A DNA stretch of 11,670 bases from Streptococcus oralis (GCA_937930605.1 CALHBZ010000337.1:1-11670); one strand, 5' to 3'; counted from the first letter of the stretch, positions 1-6,185 are shown. Translations and numbers: made by a program. Notes: a model not told the origin generated them from the sequence alone.

Positions 1-23
1 TAAAGAATTTCGTATTTAGCCAT
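1..23 (-). CDS. rpsF: Ribosomal protein S6, N-terminal fragment (cut by window edge)
   Basis: Only the first seven codons are inside the window, reading MAKYEIL, which matches the recalled start of streptococcal ribosomal protein S6, a small-subunit protein that binds with S18. A strong AAAGGAGGAA ribosome site at 31-40 lies at ideal distance from the ATG at 23-21. Finding it just downstream of asnS agrees with the streptococcal order asnS-rpsF-ssb-rpsR (recalled). The gene has its own promoter and leader, so it does not depend on asnS transcription. The identification rests on seven residues plus context. Confidence 0.85.
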
Positions 24-41
24 TGATATGTTCCTCCTTTT

Positions 42-89
42 GGTCTAATGACCCCTAGTCTTTGCAAGGGGTAAGTGAGGTTTGCTCAC
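42..89 (-). promoter_or_regulatory. Structured 5' leader of rpsF (three possible hairpins)
   Basis: Read on the minus strand, the leader can form GTGAG/CTCAC (75-89, 5-nt loop), ACCCCT/AGGGGT (51-72, 10-nt loop) and GGTC-ATTA-GACC (42-53), the last directly beside the Shine-Dalgarno sequence at 31-40. The second and third hairpins share bases 51-53 and cannot fully form together. Leaders of rpsF operons in many bacteria bind the S6:S18 complex and repress translation. I do not see the CCG box of that known motif here, so an autoregulatory role is inference. Confidence 0.4.
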
Positions 90-97
90 AATTAACT

Positions 98-126
98 ATT
101 ATACTAGAAAAACTGATAGATCGCAA
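98..126 (-). promoter_or_regulatory. Promoter of rpsF
   Basis: A consensus-like sigma-A promoter reads TTGCGA (126-121), a 17-nt spacer and a perfect TATAAT (103-98). The predicted start is near 91, giving a leader of about 68 nt that contains the hairpins at 42-89. It lies between the asnS terminator and rpsF, so the ribosomal protein operon is transcribed independently. Confidence 0.75.
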
Positions 127-136
127 GATAAAAGTG

Positions 137-167
137 AAAAAAGAAGATGAAATCATCTTCTTTTTTT
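137..167 (-). terminator. Rho-independent terminator after asnS
   Basis: A perfect 8-bp dyad, GAAGATGA/TCATCTTC with a 2-nt spacer (143-160), is flanked by A- and T-runs, so the stem can extend by A-U pairs and it has a U-tract on either strand. It starts 13 nt from the asnS stop and just precedes the rpsF promoter. Confidence 0.8.
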
Positions 168-172
168 CTAGT

Positions 173-1516
173 TTATGGTTTGATACGATGCAACATACGT
201 GGGAATGGAATAGCTTCGCGGATGTGTTTTGTACCTGCTGCGAAAGTTACCATACGCTCGATACCGATTCCAAATCCACCGTGTGGTACAGTACCGTATT
301 TACGAAGGTCAAGGTAAAATTCGTACTCTGTACGGTCCATACCAAGTTCTTCCATCTTAGCTACAAGAGCATCATAGTCTTCCTCACGCATAGAACCACC
401 GATAATTTCTCCATAGCCTTCTGGAGCAAGCAAGTCTGCACAAAGCACGCGCTCTGGATTGCCAGGAACTGGTTTCATGTAGAAGGCTTTGATGGCTGCT
501 GGGTAGTTCATGACAAATGTTGGCACACCAAAGTGGTTTGAAATCCAAGTTTCGTGTGGTGAACCAAAGTCATCTCCATGTTCCAAATGCTCGTAGTCTG
601 CATCAGCATCATTTTCATGCTCTTGCAAGAGGTCAATGGCTTGATCGTAAGTGATGCGTTTGAAGGGCTCTGCAATGTAGCGTTTCAAGAGCTCTGTATC
701 ACGTTCCAAGGTTTCCAAGGCTTGAGGCGCACGGTCAAGAACACCTTGAAGAAGGGCTTTAACATAAGCTTCTTGCAAGTCAAGTGACTCATCGTGTGTC
801 AAGTAGGAGTACTCTGCGTCCATCATCCAGAACTCTGTCAAGTGACGGCGCGTTTTTGATTTTTCAGCACGGAATACTGGACCAAAGTCAAAGACACGGC
901 CAAGAGCCATAGCACCTGCCTCTAGGTAAAGCTGACCTGATTGACTCAAGTAGGCTGGCGTTCCAAAGTAGTCAGTTTCAAAGAGCTCTGTTGAATCTTC
1001 TGCCGCATTTCCTGAAAGAATTGGGCTATCAAACTTCATGAAGCCGTTCTTATCAAAGAACTCATAAGTTGCATAAATGATAGCGTTACGGATTTGCATC
1101 ACAGCCACTTGCTTACGAGAGCGGAGCCATAAGTGACGGTTGTCCATCAAGAAGTCTGTTCCGTGTTCTTTTGGTGTGATTGGGTAGTCTTGAGATTCAC
1201 CGATCACTTCGATGTCTGTAATATCCAACTCATAGCCAAACTTAGAACGTTCGTCCTCTTTGACAATCCCTGTCACATAAACAGAAGTTTCTTGGCTTAA
1301 GTGTTTGATCGTTTCAAATTTTTCAAGACCAACTTCTTCGCCGAATTTTTCAATAAAGTTTGGTTTGAAGGCTACACCTTGGAAGAAGGCTGTTCCATCA
1401 CGCAATTGCAAGAAGGCAATTTTTCCTTTTCCTGATTTGTTGGCAACCCAGGCCCCAATGGTCACTTCTTGACCAACGTAGTCTTTTACTTCGATAATTG
1501 TTACACGTTTTGTCAT
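173..1516 (-). CDS. asnS: Asparagine--tRNA ligase
   Basis: This 447-residue protein is a full-length class IIb aminoacyl-tRNA synthetase that attaches asparagine to tRNA-Asn in the cytoplasm. An N-terminal OB-fold anticodon-binding domain (about 1-115) precedes the catalytic core. Motif 2 is [21 protein letters not shown] at 215-235, and motif 3 is [10 protein letters not shown] at 413-422, with the ATP-binding arginine at 421. The Asn-type signatures and strong similarity to recalled pneumococcal AsnS argue against AspS or LysS. The ATG is chosen because AAGGAAG at 1524-1530 sits 7 nt upstream. It follows aspC but is separated from it by a terminator and has its own extended -10 promoter. 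No T-box leader is visible upstream. Confidence 0.97.
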   Translation of the reverse strand: MTKRVTIIEVKDYVGQEVTIGAWVANKSGKGKIAFLQLRDGTAFFQGVAFKPNFIEKFGEEVGLEKFETIKHLSQETSVYVTGIVKEDERSKFGYELDITDIEVIGESQDYPITPKEHGTDFLMDNRHLWLRSRKQVAVMQIRNAIIYATYEFFDKNGFMKFDSPILSGNAAEDSTELFETDYFGTPAYLSQSGQLYLEAGAMALGRVFDFGPVFRAEKSKTRRHLTEFWMMDAEYSYLTHDESLDLQEAYVKALLQGVLDRAPQALETLERDTELLKRYIAEPFKRITYDQAIDLLQEHENDADADYEHLEHGDDFGSPHETWISNHFGVPTFVMNYPAAIKAFYMKPVPGNPERVLCADLLAPEGYGEIIGGSMREEDYDALVAKMEELGMDRTEYEFYLDLRKYGTVPHGGFGIGIERMVTFAAGTKHIREAIPFPRMLHRIKP

Positions 1517-1567
1517 AATCTATCTTCCTTTTTTCGTTTAACTTGTCCGAAGACATCATTACCCACT

Positions 1568-1576
1568 ATTTTACCA
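1568..1576 (-). promoter_or_regulatory. Extended -10 promoter of asnS
   Basis: TGG followed by TAAAAT (1576-1568) forms an extended -10 element. The -35 region 17 nt further upstream is poor (TAGCTA), as is common for extended -10 promoters. The predicted start is near 1561, giving a short leader of about 45 nt to the asnS ATG. The 12-mer ATGGTAAAATAG recurs before the YpmB-like gene and murD. Confidence 0.6.
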
Positions 1577-1632
1577 TAAATAGACTGCGATAGCTAGGTT
1601 CTACTAGAGAAAAATCGCGAGATTTTCAATAC

Positions 1633-1661
1633 AAAAAATCTCCGCTAAAAAGGCGAAGATT
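1633..1661 (-). terminator. Rho-independent terminator after aspC
   Basis: On the minus strand AATCTTCGC pairs with GCGGAGATT (9 bp with one G-U pair, 7-nt loop, 1637-1661), followed by six T (1638-1633). It begins 7 nt after the aspC stop. A second small stem-loop, AAAATC-4 nt-GATTTT (1611-1626), follows it. Confidence 0.75.
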
Positions 1662-1668
1662 CTAAGTT

Positions 1669-2847
1669 TTATTTTTCCATAAATTGATGCAAACGGCGAA
1701 TCGCTTCTTTTAATGTATCTAAGTCTGTTGCATAACTGAGACGGACATTTTCTGGCGCCCCAAATCCTGCTCCTGTAATCAAAGCCAGACCGACTTCTTC
1801 AAGGATAGCTGTTGTAAAGTCCGTCACATCGGTATACCCCTTCATCTCCATCGCTTTTTTAACATTTGGGAAAAGATAGAAGGCTCCTTGGGGTTTGACA
1901 ACTTCAAATCCTGGCACTTGGCACAAGAGAGGATAAATGGTATTCAAACGTTCCTCAAAAGCCTGACGCATGATTTCGACGGAGTCTTGTGGTCCAGTTA
2001 GGGCTTCAATGGTAGCATATTGTGATACAGCAGTCAGGTTGGAGGTTGTTTGTCCTGTCAATTTGCTCATAGCAGCGATAATTTCAGGATTTCCTACTGC
2101 ATAACCTACTCGCCAACCAGTCATGGCATAAGCCTTAGATACACCGTTTATCACGATGGTTTGCTTGCGAATTGCTTCTGACAGACTAGAGATTGGAACA
2201 AATTCGTTCCCATTATAAACCAAACGACCATAAATATCATCTGCTAGGATAAGGACATCATGTTCAACCGCCCAATTTCCAATAGCCAAGAGTTCCTCAC
2301 GAGAGTAAATCATACCTGTCGGATTCGATGGCGAATTGAGAACCAAGACCTTAGTCTTATCTGTTCGAGCTGCTTCTAGCTGCTCTACTGTTACTTTAAA
2401 GTGATTGTCTTCCTTGGCCTGGACAAAGACTGGCACACCTTCTGCCATCTTGACCTGGTCTCCATAGCTGACCCAGTATGGTGTAGGAATGATGACCTCA
2501 TCGCCTGGATTGACCACAGCCATAAAGAAGGTGTAGAGAGAGAACTTAGCACCTGTGGCAAAGGTAACCTCGTTTGCTACTACGGAATACCCATAGTAGC
2601 GTTCAAAATAGCTATTAACCGCTGCTTTTAACTCTGGTAGGCCTGAAGCAACTGTATAGAAGGAAGCACGTCCATCTCGAATCGCTTCCACCGCCGCATC
2701 CTGAATGTTTTCAGGAGTATGAAAATCAGGCTGTCCCAAGGTTAAGAAAAGAACATCTTTTCCCTGAGCTTTTAATGCTTTAGCTCTTGCATCACTGGCT
2801 AGAGTGACACTTTCTTCCATTTCTAGTACACGTTTGGATAGTTTCAT
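1669..2847 (-). CDS. aspC: Pyridoxal-phosphate aminotransferase, probable aspartate aminotransferase (class Ib)
   Basis: This 392-residue fold-type I PLP enzyme most likely interconverts aspartate and 2-oxoglutarate with oxaloacetate and glutamate. Visible signatures are the aromatic stacking region near PTPYW (121-125), SPSNPTG (172-178), ADDIY (202-206, PLP-ring contacts) and VSKAYAMTGWRVGYA with the Schiff-base lysine K238. The length fits the AspC/AspB Ib subgroup. Its SD AGGAGGG (2851-2857) overlaps the stop codon of the preceding YpmB-like gene, so translation is probably coupled. The order YpmB-like, aminotransferase, asnS resembles the Bacillus ypmB-aspB-asnS locus (recalled), which supports an aspartate substrate; another amino-group donor cannot be excluded. 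Confidence 0.9.
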   Translation of the reverse strand: MKLSKRVLEMEESVTLASDARAKALKAQGKDVLFLTLGQPDFHTPENIQDAAVEAIRDGRASFYTVASGLPELKAAVNSYFERYYGYSVVANEVTFATGAKFSLYTFFMAVVNPGDEVIIPTPYWVSYGDQVKMAEGVPVFVQAKEDNHFKVTVEQLEAARTDKTKVLVLNSPSNPTGMIYSREELLAIGNWAVEHDVLILADDIYGRLVYNGNEFVPISSLSEAIRKQTIVINGVSKAYAMTGWRVGYAVGNPEIIAAMSKLTGQTTSNLTAVSQYATIEALTGPQDSVEIMRQAFEERLNTIYPLLCQVPGFEVVKPQGAFYLFPNVKKAMEMKGYTDVTDFTTAILEEVGLALITGAGFGAPENVRLSYATDLDTLKEAIRRLHQFMEK

Positions 2848-2856
2848 ATGCCCTCC

Positions 2857-3333
2857 TTATTGGATCACTGCTCCTGTTTCAAAGTCAACCAAATAGTACT
2901 GGTTTCCTGACTTAACTTCCCAAATCGGCTTGTCCTGATAGCGACCAAAGGTGATCTTATCAATGTCACTAGCTCCTTTTTCCCTCGAAATCGTCGCTGC
3001 CTTGTCTTGAGAAATCCCCTTATCAAGCTGATAAATGTAAATCTTGTGGTCATTCTTTTCGATCAGCACGGCAATGGCCTCTTGTTTTTTATTATGCCCC
3101 AGAACGCTGTAATAAGCTTCCAAACCATTAAAAAAATCAACCTGATCTGCCTTTTCCAATTCTGCATACTGCTTGGCCAGTTTCTCTCCCTTAACCCTCG
3201 CATCTTGATAAGGTTTCATGCTGAGCGATATCAGATAAAGAAAGGAAGTGGTCATGACTAGCAATACCAGAGCAATGCCGATTCCGTATTGTATAAGTAG
3301 CTTGTTTTTTGCGTTTTTATGTCTTAGTTTCAC
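2857..3333 (-). CDS. YpmB-like membrane-anchored protein (DUF5590)
   Basis: This 158-residue protein has a positively charged N-terminus (KLRHKNAKNK), one membrane segment at about 15-37 and an outward-facing domain with a PepSY/cystatin-like feel ending in WEVKSGNQYYLVDFETGAVIQ. The length and architecture match the DUF5590 family (B. subtilis YpmB), whose function is unknown to me. The start is GTG at 3333-3331: an in-frame TAA lies four codons upstream and no in-frame ATG exists before the membrane segment. The nearest strong SD (GGAGGAG) is about 20 nt upstream, too far for normal use. The gene is followed after 9 nt by aspC, with stop and SD overlapping. The association with aspC and asnS is conserved in Firmicutes (recalled). 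Confidence 0.8.
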   Translation of the reverse strand: MKLRHKNAKNKLLIQYGIGIALVLLVMTTSFLYLISLSMKPYQDARVKGEKLAKQYAELEKADQVDFFNGLEAYYSVLGHNKKQEAIAVLIEKNDHKIYIYQLDKGISQDKAATISREKGASDIDKITFGRYQDKPIWEVKSGNQYYLVDFETGAVIQ

Positions 3334-3339
3334 TCGTCT

Positions 3340-3368
3340 ATTTTACCATCTCTCCTCCTTTATTACAA
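3340..3368 (-). promoter_or_regulatory. Promoter of the YpmB-like gene and aspC
   Basis: On the minus strand TTGTAA (3368-3363), a 17-nt spacer and TAAAAT (3345-3340) preceded by TGG form an extended -10 promoter. The expected start, seven nt after the -10, falls on 3333, the G of the GTG start codon. If this is the promoter used, the mRNA is leaderless and the SD-like GGAGGAG lies inside the spacer and is not transcribed. Confidence 0.55.
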
Positions 3369-3417
3369 GTGAAGACAGGAACATTCTAAGAATCTTTCCC
3401 TATAAAATCTATGCTTC

Positions 3418-3448
3418 TTGTATTTCTATTTATTTATTGATAGAATAC
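3418..3448 (+). promoter_or_regulatory. Promoter of the marR-like gene with overlapping dyad operator candidate
   Basis: TTGTAT (3418-3423), a 17-nt spacer and TAGAAT (3441-3446) preceded by TGA form an extended -10 promoter. The predicted start falls at 3453, the A of the ATG, and no SD lies upstream, so the transcript may be leaderless. An inverted repeat, GTATTTCTAT (3420-3429) against ATAGAATAC (3440-3448), spans the promoter with one extra T in the left arm. Its position suits autorepression by the MarR protein, which is inference. Confidence 0.5.
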
Positions 3449-3452
3449 CCTT

Positions 3453-3899
3453 ATGAAACAATATTTGAAAGAAAAAATTTCCCAAAATCAATTAGACTTG
3501 AAGACGGCTATCGTTCTCAATAAAGCGATGCGAAGTTTTAAACCTTATGAAACCAAGGCTGCCAAAGAACACGGACTAACTCCTACTCAATTTTCCGTTC
3601 TGGAAACTCTCTATAGCAAGGGAGAACTGCGTATTCAGGATTTGATTGAAAAAATGCTAGCCACTTCTGGAAACATGACTGTTGTCATTCGAAATATGGT
3701 TCGAGATGGGTGGATTTCTAGAACCTGTGATCCCAAGGATCGCCGATCATTTTTCCTGAAATTAACACCTGCAGGACGCAGAAAAATTGAAGAGGTTCTT
3801 CCTGACCATATTAACTCTATTGTAGATGCTTTTAGTATCTTGGAAGATGGCGAAAAGGAAGATTTGATTCGGATTTTAAAAAAATTTAAAGATTTGTGA
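3453..3899 (+). CDS. MarR-family winged-helix transcriptional regulator
   Basis: This 148-residue protein has the usual MarR length and layout: dimerisation helices at both ends (about 1-40 and 110-148), a winged helix-turn-helix around PTQFSVLETL (44-53) and a recognition helix within TSGNMTVVIRNMVRDGW (71-87). The wing carries DPKDRR (93-98), and LTPAGRR follows (104-110). A single cysteine (C92) sits at the wing. MarR dimers usually repress neighbouring genes until a ligand or oxidant releases them. Here the FMN reductase 90 nt downstream on the same strand is the likely target, as is the gene's own promoter. The ATG has no SD; a later start would remove the first helix. Quinone- or oxidant-sensing, as for MhqR-type regulators, is a guess from context. 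Confidence 0.9.
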   Translation: MKQYLKEKISQNQLDLKTAIVLNKAMRSFKPYETKAAKEHGLTPTQFSVLETLYSKGELRIQDLIEKMLATSGNMTVVIRNMVRDGWISRTCDPKDRRSFFLKLTPAGRRKIEEVLPDHINSIVDAFSILEDGEKEDLIRILKKFKDL

Positions 3900-3908
3900 G
3901 CAAAATTA

Positions 3909-3949
3909 TTGCTAATTAGTATCATTTGTTGTAACATAGCTGGTAACAA
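3909..3949 (+). promoter_or_regulatory. Possible promoter and operator for the FMN reductase gene
   Basis: TTGCTA (3909-3914) and TAACAT (3932-3937) are 17 nt apart and each match four of six consensus bases. An imperfect dyad, TTGTAAC(7 nt)GTAACAA at 3929-3949, overlaps the -10 and the predicted start. It also contains a direct repeat of GTAAC. It could be a MarR binding site, but it does not resemble the dyad in the marR promoter. Read-through from the regulator gene is equally possible, since no terminator separates them. Confidence 0.3.
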
Positions 3950-3964
3950 AAGAGTTCGCTCTTT
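3949..3964 (+). other. Small UUCG-loop hairpin in the FMN reductase leader
   Basis: AAAGAG and CTCTTT enclose the tetraloop TTCG, followed by AAATTTT. The stem is weak and lacks a clear U-tract, so it is more likely a 5'-end stabilising hairpin than a terminator. It lies 13 nt before the ribosome site. Confidence 0.35.
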
Positions 3965-3977
3965 AAATTTTAACTAC

Positions 3978-3982
3978 AGGAG
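3978..3982 (+). promoter_or_regulatory. Ribosome-binding site fixing the FMN reductase start
   Basis: AGGAG lies 7 nt before the ATG at 3990. The open frame extends upstream to an ATG at 3909, but those 27 codons have no SD, encode a non-family sequence rich in Cys and Arg, and overlap the putative promoter, so 3990 is the start. Confidence 0.85.
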
Positions 3983-3989
3983 ACACATC

Positions 3990-4538
3990 ATGTCTAAAAA
4001 AGTACTATTTATCGTCGGATCACTACGCCAAGGTTCTTTCAACCACCAAATGGCCCTCGAAGCTGAAAAAGCACTTGCTGGAAAAGCGGAAGTTGACTAT
4101 CTTGATTATTCAGCTGTACCTCTCTTCAGCCAAGACCTTGAAATTCCAACTCATCCAGCTGTAACCGCTGTTCGTGAAGCTGTCCTTGATGCCGATGCCA
4201 TTTGGATTTTCTCTCCAGTCTACAACTTCTCTATCCCTGGAACAGTGAAGAACTTGCTTGACTGGCTCTCGCGCGCCCTTGACTTATCTGATACACGTGG
4301 TACTTCTGCCCTCCAAGACAAGCTTGTTACCGTCTCATCTGTAGCCAATGCAGGCCACGAACAACTCTTTGCTATTTACAAAGATCTCTTGCCATTTATC
4401 CGTACACAAGTCGTTGGTGACTTTACTGCCGCTCGTGTCAATGACTCTGCTTGGGCAGACGGAAAATTGGTGTTAGAAGAAGCAACTGCCTCATCACTTG
4501 CCAAACAAGCTGACGACCTTCTTGCAGCTATCAATTAA
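3990..4538 (+). CDS. NADPH-dependent FMN reductase family flavoprotein
   Basis: This 182-residue protein has a flavodoxin-like fold. The phosphate-binding loop GSLRQGSFN (10-18) binds FMN, and SPVYNFSIPGTVKNLLDWLSR (75-95) is the hallmark P-x-Y-N...PG..KN..DW segment that contacts the isoalloxazine ring. Family members use NAD(P)H to reduce FMN, quinones, azo dyes or chromate, and several protect against quinone or oxidative stress. The true substrate cannot be told from sequence. It follows a MarR regulator by 90 nt, a common arrangement for inducible detoxification genes. Codon choice looks like that of well-expressed neighbours, so recent transfer is not obvious. Confidence 0.9.
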   Translation: MSKKVLFIVGSLRQGSFNHQMALEAEKALAGKAEVDYLDYSAVPLFSQDLEIPTHPAVTAVREAVLDADAIWIFSPVYNFSIPGTVKNLLDWLSRALDLSDTRGTSALQDKLVTVSSVANAGHEQLFAIYKDLLPFIRTQVVGDFTAARVNDSAWADGKLVLEEATASSLAKQADDLLAAIN

Positions 4539-4550
4539 AAAGAAAAGCTG

Positions 4551-4574
4551 ATTTGAATGAAAATCATTCCAAAT
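4551..4574. repeat. Dyad in the convergent intergenic region
   Basis: ATTTGAATGA and TCATTC(C)AAAT flank AAA, giving a 10-bp stem with one bulged C. It lies 12 nt after the FMN reductase stop and has no U-tract, so it is not a standard terminator. The core AATGAAAATCATT is one base away from the AATGATAATCATT half of a Fur-type box, but its place after the gene makes an operator role doubtful. Confidence 0.45.
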
Positions 4575-4592
4575 AAACCTCAATTAAATACA

Positions 4593-4642
4593 TAATAAAA
4601 AACTCCTAGAAAGATGGATATTCCAATCGTTCTAGGAGTTTT
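4593..4642. terminator. Long hairpin, probable terminator between convergent genes
   Basis: A perfect 13-bp inverted repeat, AAAACTCCTAGAA (4599-4611) and TTCTAGGAGTTTT (4630-4642), encloses 18 nt that can pair further as GAT-GGA/TCC-(A)-ATC. On the minus strand the stem is followed by six T (4602-4597 region), so it should end pyrFE transcription; on the plus strand only four T follow, making it a weaker terminator for the FMN reductase. Confidence 0.7.
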
Positions 4643-4651
4643 ACTGTAATT

Positions 4652-4704
4652 GACTATGAAGAAAAGAGGAAATCAATTCGCTAATCGAGACCTTTTCTTT
4701 AGTC
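4652..4704. repeat. Imperfect long inverted repeat
   Basis: GACTA(TG)AAGAAAAG...GG (4652-4669) pairs with CCTTTTCTTTAGTC (4691-4704) through GACTA/TAGTC and AAGAAAA/TTTTCTT around a 21-nt loop, with small bulges. It is not followed by a U-tract. Together with the flanking hairpins it fills the space between the convergent genes. I do not recognise it as a BOX, RUP or SPRITE element. Confidence 0.4.
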
Positions 4705-4727
4705 TGACCTTCATTTTAAAAGTTGGG

Positions 4728-4762
4728 CAGATAAGCTCGCTCAAACTTGTCTGGTCTTTTTT
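4728..4762 (+). terminator. Possible plus-strand terminator just after the pyrE stop
   Basis: CAGATAAG (4728-4735) pairs with CTTGTCTG (4746-4753) as 8 bp including one G-U, with a 10-nt loop, and six T follow three nt later (4757-4762). It would stop plus-strand transcripts from entering pyrE antisense. It lies 190 nt beyond the FMN reductase stop, far for that gene's primary terminator. Confidence 0.45.
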
Positions 4763-4767
4763 ATAAA

Positions 4768-5397
4768 TTATCCTTGCCAATTTTCTTGGTCTTCTTTAAA
4801 GCGTTTTAAGAGATCCAATCCCTCTGGTGTGATATAGCCTTCTTCTTGAGCTAGGTGGATCAGTTCACTGTAGTTAGACAGCGTCACCAATTTGACACCT
4901 GCGTCTGAGAAATTCTTATCTGCTTTTGGCAATTGGTAGCTGAAAATCGCTACAACTCCAAGCACATCTGCTCCTTCTCGTTTAGCGGCTGCTACGGCTT
5001 CGAGAACAGAACCGCCAGTTGAAATAAGATCTTCAACCACCACCATTTTTTGACCTTGAGCTACCCGCCCTTCGATTTGGTTGCCTGCACCGTGGTCTTT
5101 TGGTTTGCTACGAATGTAGGCAAAAGGCAAGTTCATCTTGTCAGCAACGATAGCTCCGTGAGGAATCCCCGCTGTTGCTGTTCCTGCAATCACCTCAACT
5201 TCTGGAAAGGCTTCTTTGATAGCATCCACAAAGCCATTTTCAATTAAGGTACGAGTTTCTGGATAGGCTAGTGTCACACGATTATCAGTGTAAATCGGTG
5301 ACTTGATACCAGATGCCCAAGTGAAAGGCTCTTCTGGTTTGAGGTAAACTGCCTGAATTTTCAATAGGTGGCTAGCGATATCTTTAGCAAGTGTCAT
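4768..5397 (-). CDS. pyrE: Orotate phosphoribosyltransferase
   Basis: This 209-residue protein joins orotate and PRPP to form OMP, the penultimate step of UMP synthesis. The PRPP-binding motif [12 protein letters not shown] (119-130) is intact, and the mobile catalytic loop with [10 protein letters not shown] (96-105) carries the K/K/H residues expected for the family. The length is typical. AAGGAGAA lies just before the ATG. It follows pyrF after 39 nt with no terminator between, so the two form one operon under the PyrR attenuator at 6186-6285. Transcription probably ends at the hairpin 4593-4642. Confidence 0.97.
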   Translation of the reverse strand: MTLAKDIASHLLKIQAVYLKPEEPFTWASGIKSPIYTDNRVTLAYPETRTLIENGFVDAIKEAFPEVEVIAGTATAGIPHGAIVADKMNLPFAYIRSKPKDHGAGNQIEGRVAQGQKMVVVEDLISTGGSVLEAVAAAKREGADVLGVVAIFSYQLPKADKNFSDAGVKLVTLSNYSELIHLAQEEGYITPEGLDLLKRFKEDQENWQG

Positions 5398-5436
5398 AGT
5401 ATTCTCCTTTTGTTTTTCTAATCTATTTCTTTAATT

Positions 5437-6132
5437 TCAGTCTTGGTTCCATTCATCCTTGATAGCATGATAAGCTGCAACAGGATCCTCAGCTTGGGTA
5501 ATGGGACGTCCTACTACGATATAGTCACTACCGATTTGATAAGCATCCGCTGGCGTCATGACGCGTTTTTGGTCTCCAACCGCAGCTCCCGCTGGACGAA
5601 TTCCCGGTGTCAGACAGATAAAATCTGGATTGGTGGCTTCTTTGATGAGTTGCACTTCCTGAGCTGAGCAAACGACACCATCCAAGCCTGCTTCAGCTGT
5701 CTTTTTGGCATAGTGAATCACAGACTCTTGCAGAGTGGTTTGGATATTTTGAAAATCTTGCATCTGGCTTTCCGACGTTGATGTAAGCTGGGTCACAGCG
5801 ATCAATTTGGCTTGTGTCCCCAGACCTTCACGCGCAGCCCTCATCATCTCCACACCACCAGCAGCATGAACATTGGTCATATCCACACCAAGCTGAGACA
5901 AGACCTTCATAGCTGACTTGACTGTATTGGGAATGTCATGAAGCTTGAGATCCAGAAAGACACTATGACCCAGGCCTTTCAAGTAAGACACAATCACAGG
6001 ACCCGTTGCATAATAGAGCTCCATCCCTACCTTTAGATAAAGGCTTTCTTCTGCTGGAAAAAGGGCTAAGAATTCCTTCGCTTCTTCAAAACTTGGAAAA
6101 TCTAGGGCAATGACTGGACGATGTTCTCGCAT
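5437..6132 (-). CDS. pyrF: Orotidine 5'-phosphate decarboxylase
   Basis: This 231-residue TIM-barrel enzyme decarboxylates OMP to UMP. The catalytic Lys-Asp-Lys-Asp array is visible as K34, D61, K63 and D66, the last three inside [10 protein letters not shown] (61-70). D11 in ALDF contacts the ribose, and the phosphate-binding regions TPGIRP and VVGRPIT are present near the C-terminus. The start is supported by AAAGGAGAA 5 nt upstream of the ATG. It is the first gene of the pyrFE unit, about 155 nt downstream of a consensus promoter and a complete PyrR attenuator, so expression should fall when UMP is plentiful. Confidence 0.97.
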   Translation of the reverse strand: MREHRPVIALDFPSFEEAKEFLALFPAEESLYLKVGMELYYATGPVIVSYLKGLGHSVFLDLKLHDIPNTVKSAMKVLSQLGVDMTNVHAAGGVEMMRAAREGLGTQAKLIAVTQLTSTSESQMQDFQNIQTTLQESVIHYAKKTAEAGLDGVVCSAQEVQLIKEATNPDFICLTPGIRPAGAAVGDQKRVMTPADAYQIGSDYIVVGRPITQAEDPVAAYHAIKDEWNQD

Positions 6133-6185
6133 AGGTTTCTCCTTTTACCTTTGCTAGTGAGAGAGTCTGGCCAAAAGAAGCCACG

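Noticed and set aside
62..541. Plus-strand reading frame of 159 codons opposite asnS
   Set aside because: It is antisense to a clear aminoacyl-tRNA synthetase, begins with a non-ATG codon, has no ribosome site and its translation has no recognisable domain.
1517..1668. T-box leader before asnS or aspC
   Set aside because: The leaders are too short and lack the T-box sequence and antiterminator features.
3248..3523. Plus-strand frame of 91 codons across the divergent promoter region
   Set aside because: It overlaps the YpmB-like gene antisense and the MarR gene in another frame, lacks an SD and covers both promoters.
3635..3949. Minus-strand frame of 104 codons opposite the MarR gene
   Set aside because: It is the shadow of the winged-helix gene; no SD and no family resemblance.
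3909..3989. Upstream extension of the FMN reductase frame by 27 codons
   Set aside because: No ribosome site before 3909, while AGGAG is ideally placed before 3990, where the family's N-terminus (KKVLFIVGS) begins.
4539..4767. BOX, RUP or SPRITE repeat element
   Set aside because: The hairpins do not match the BOX or RUP sequences I remember; identity as a known streptococcal repeat could not be supported.
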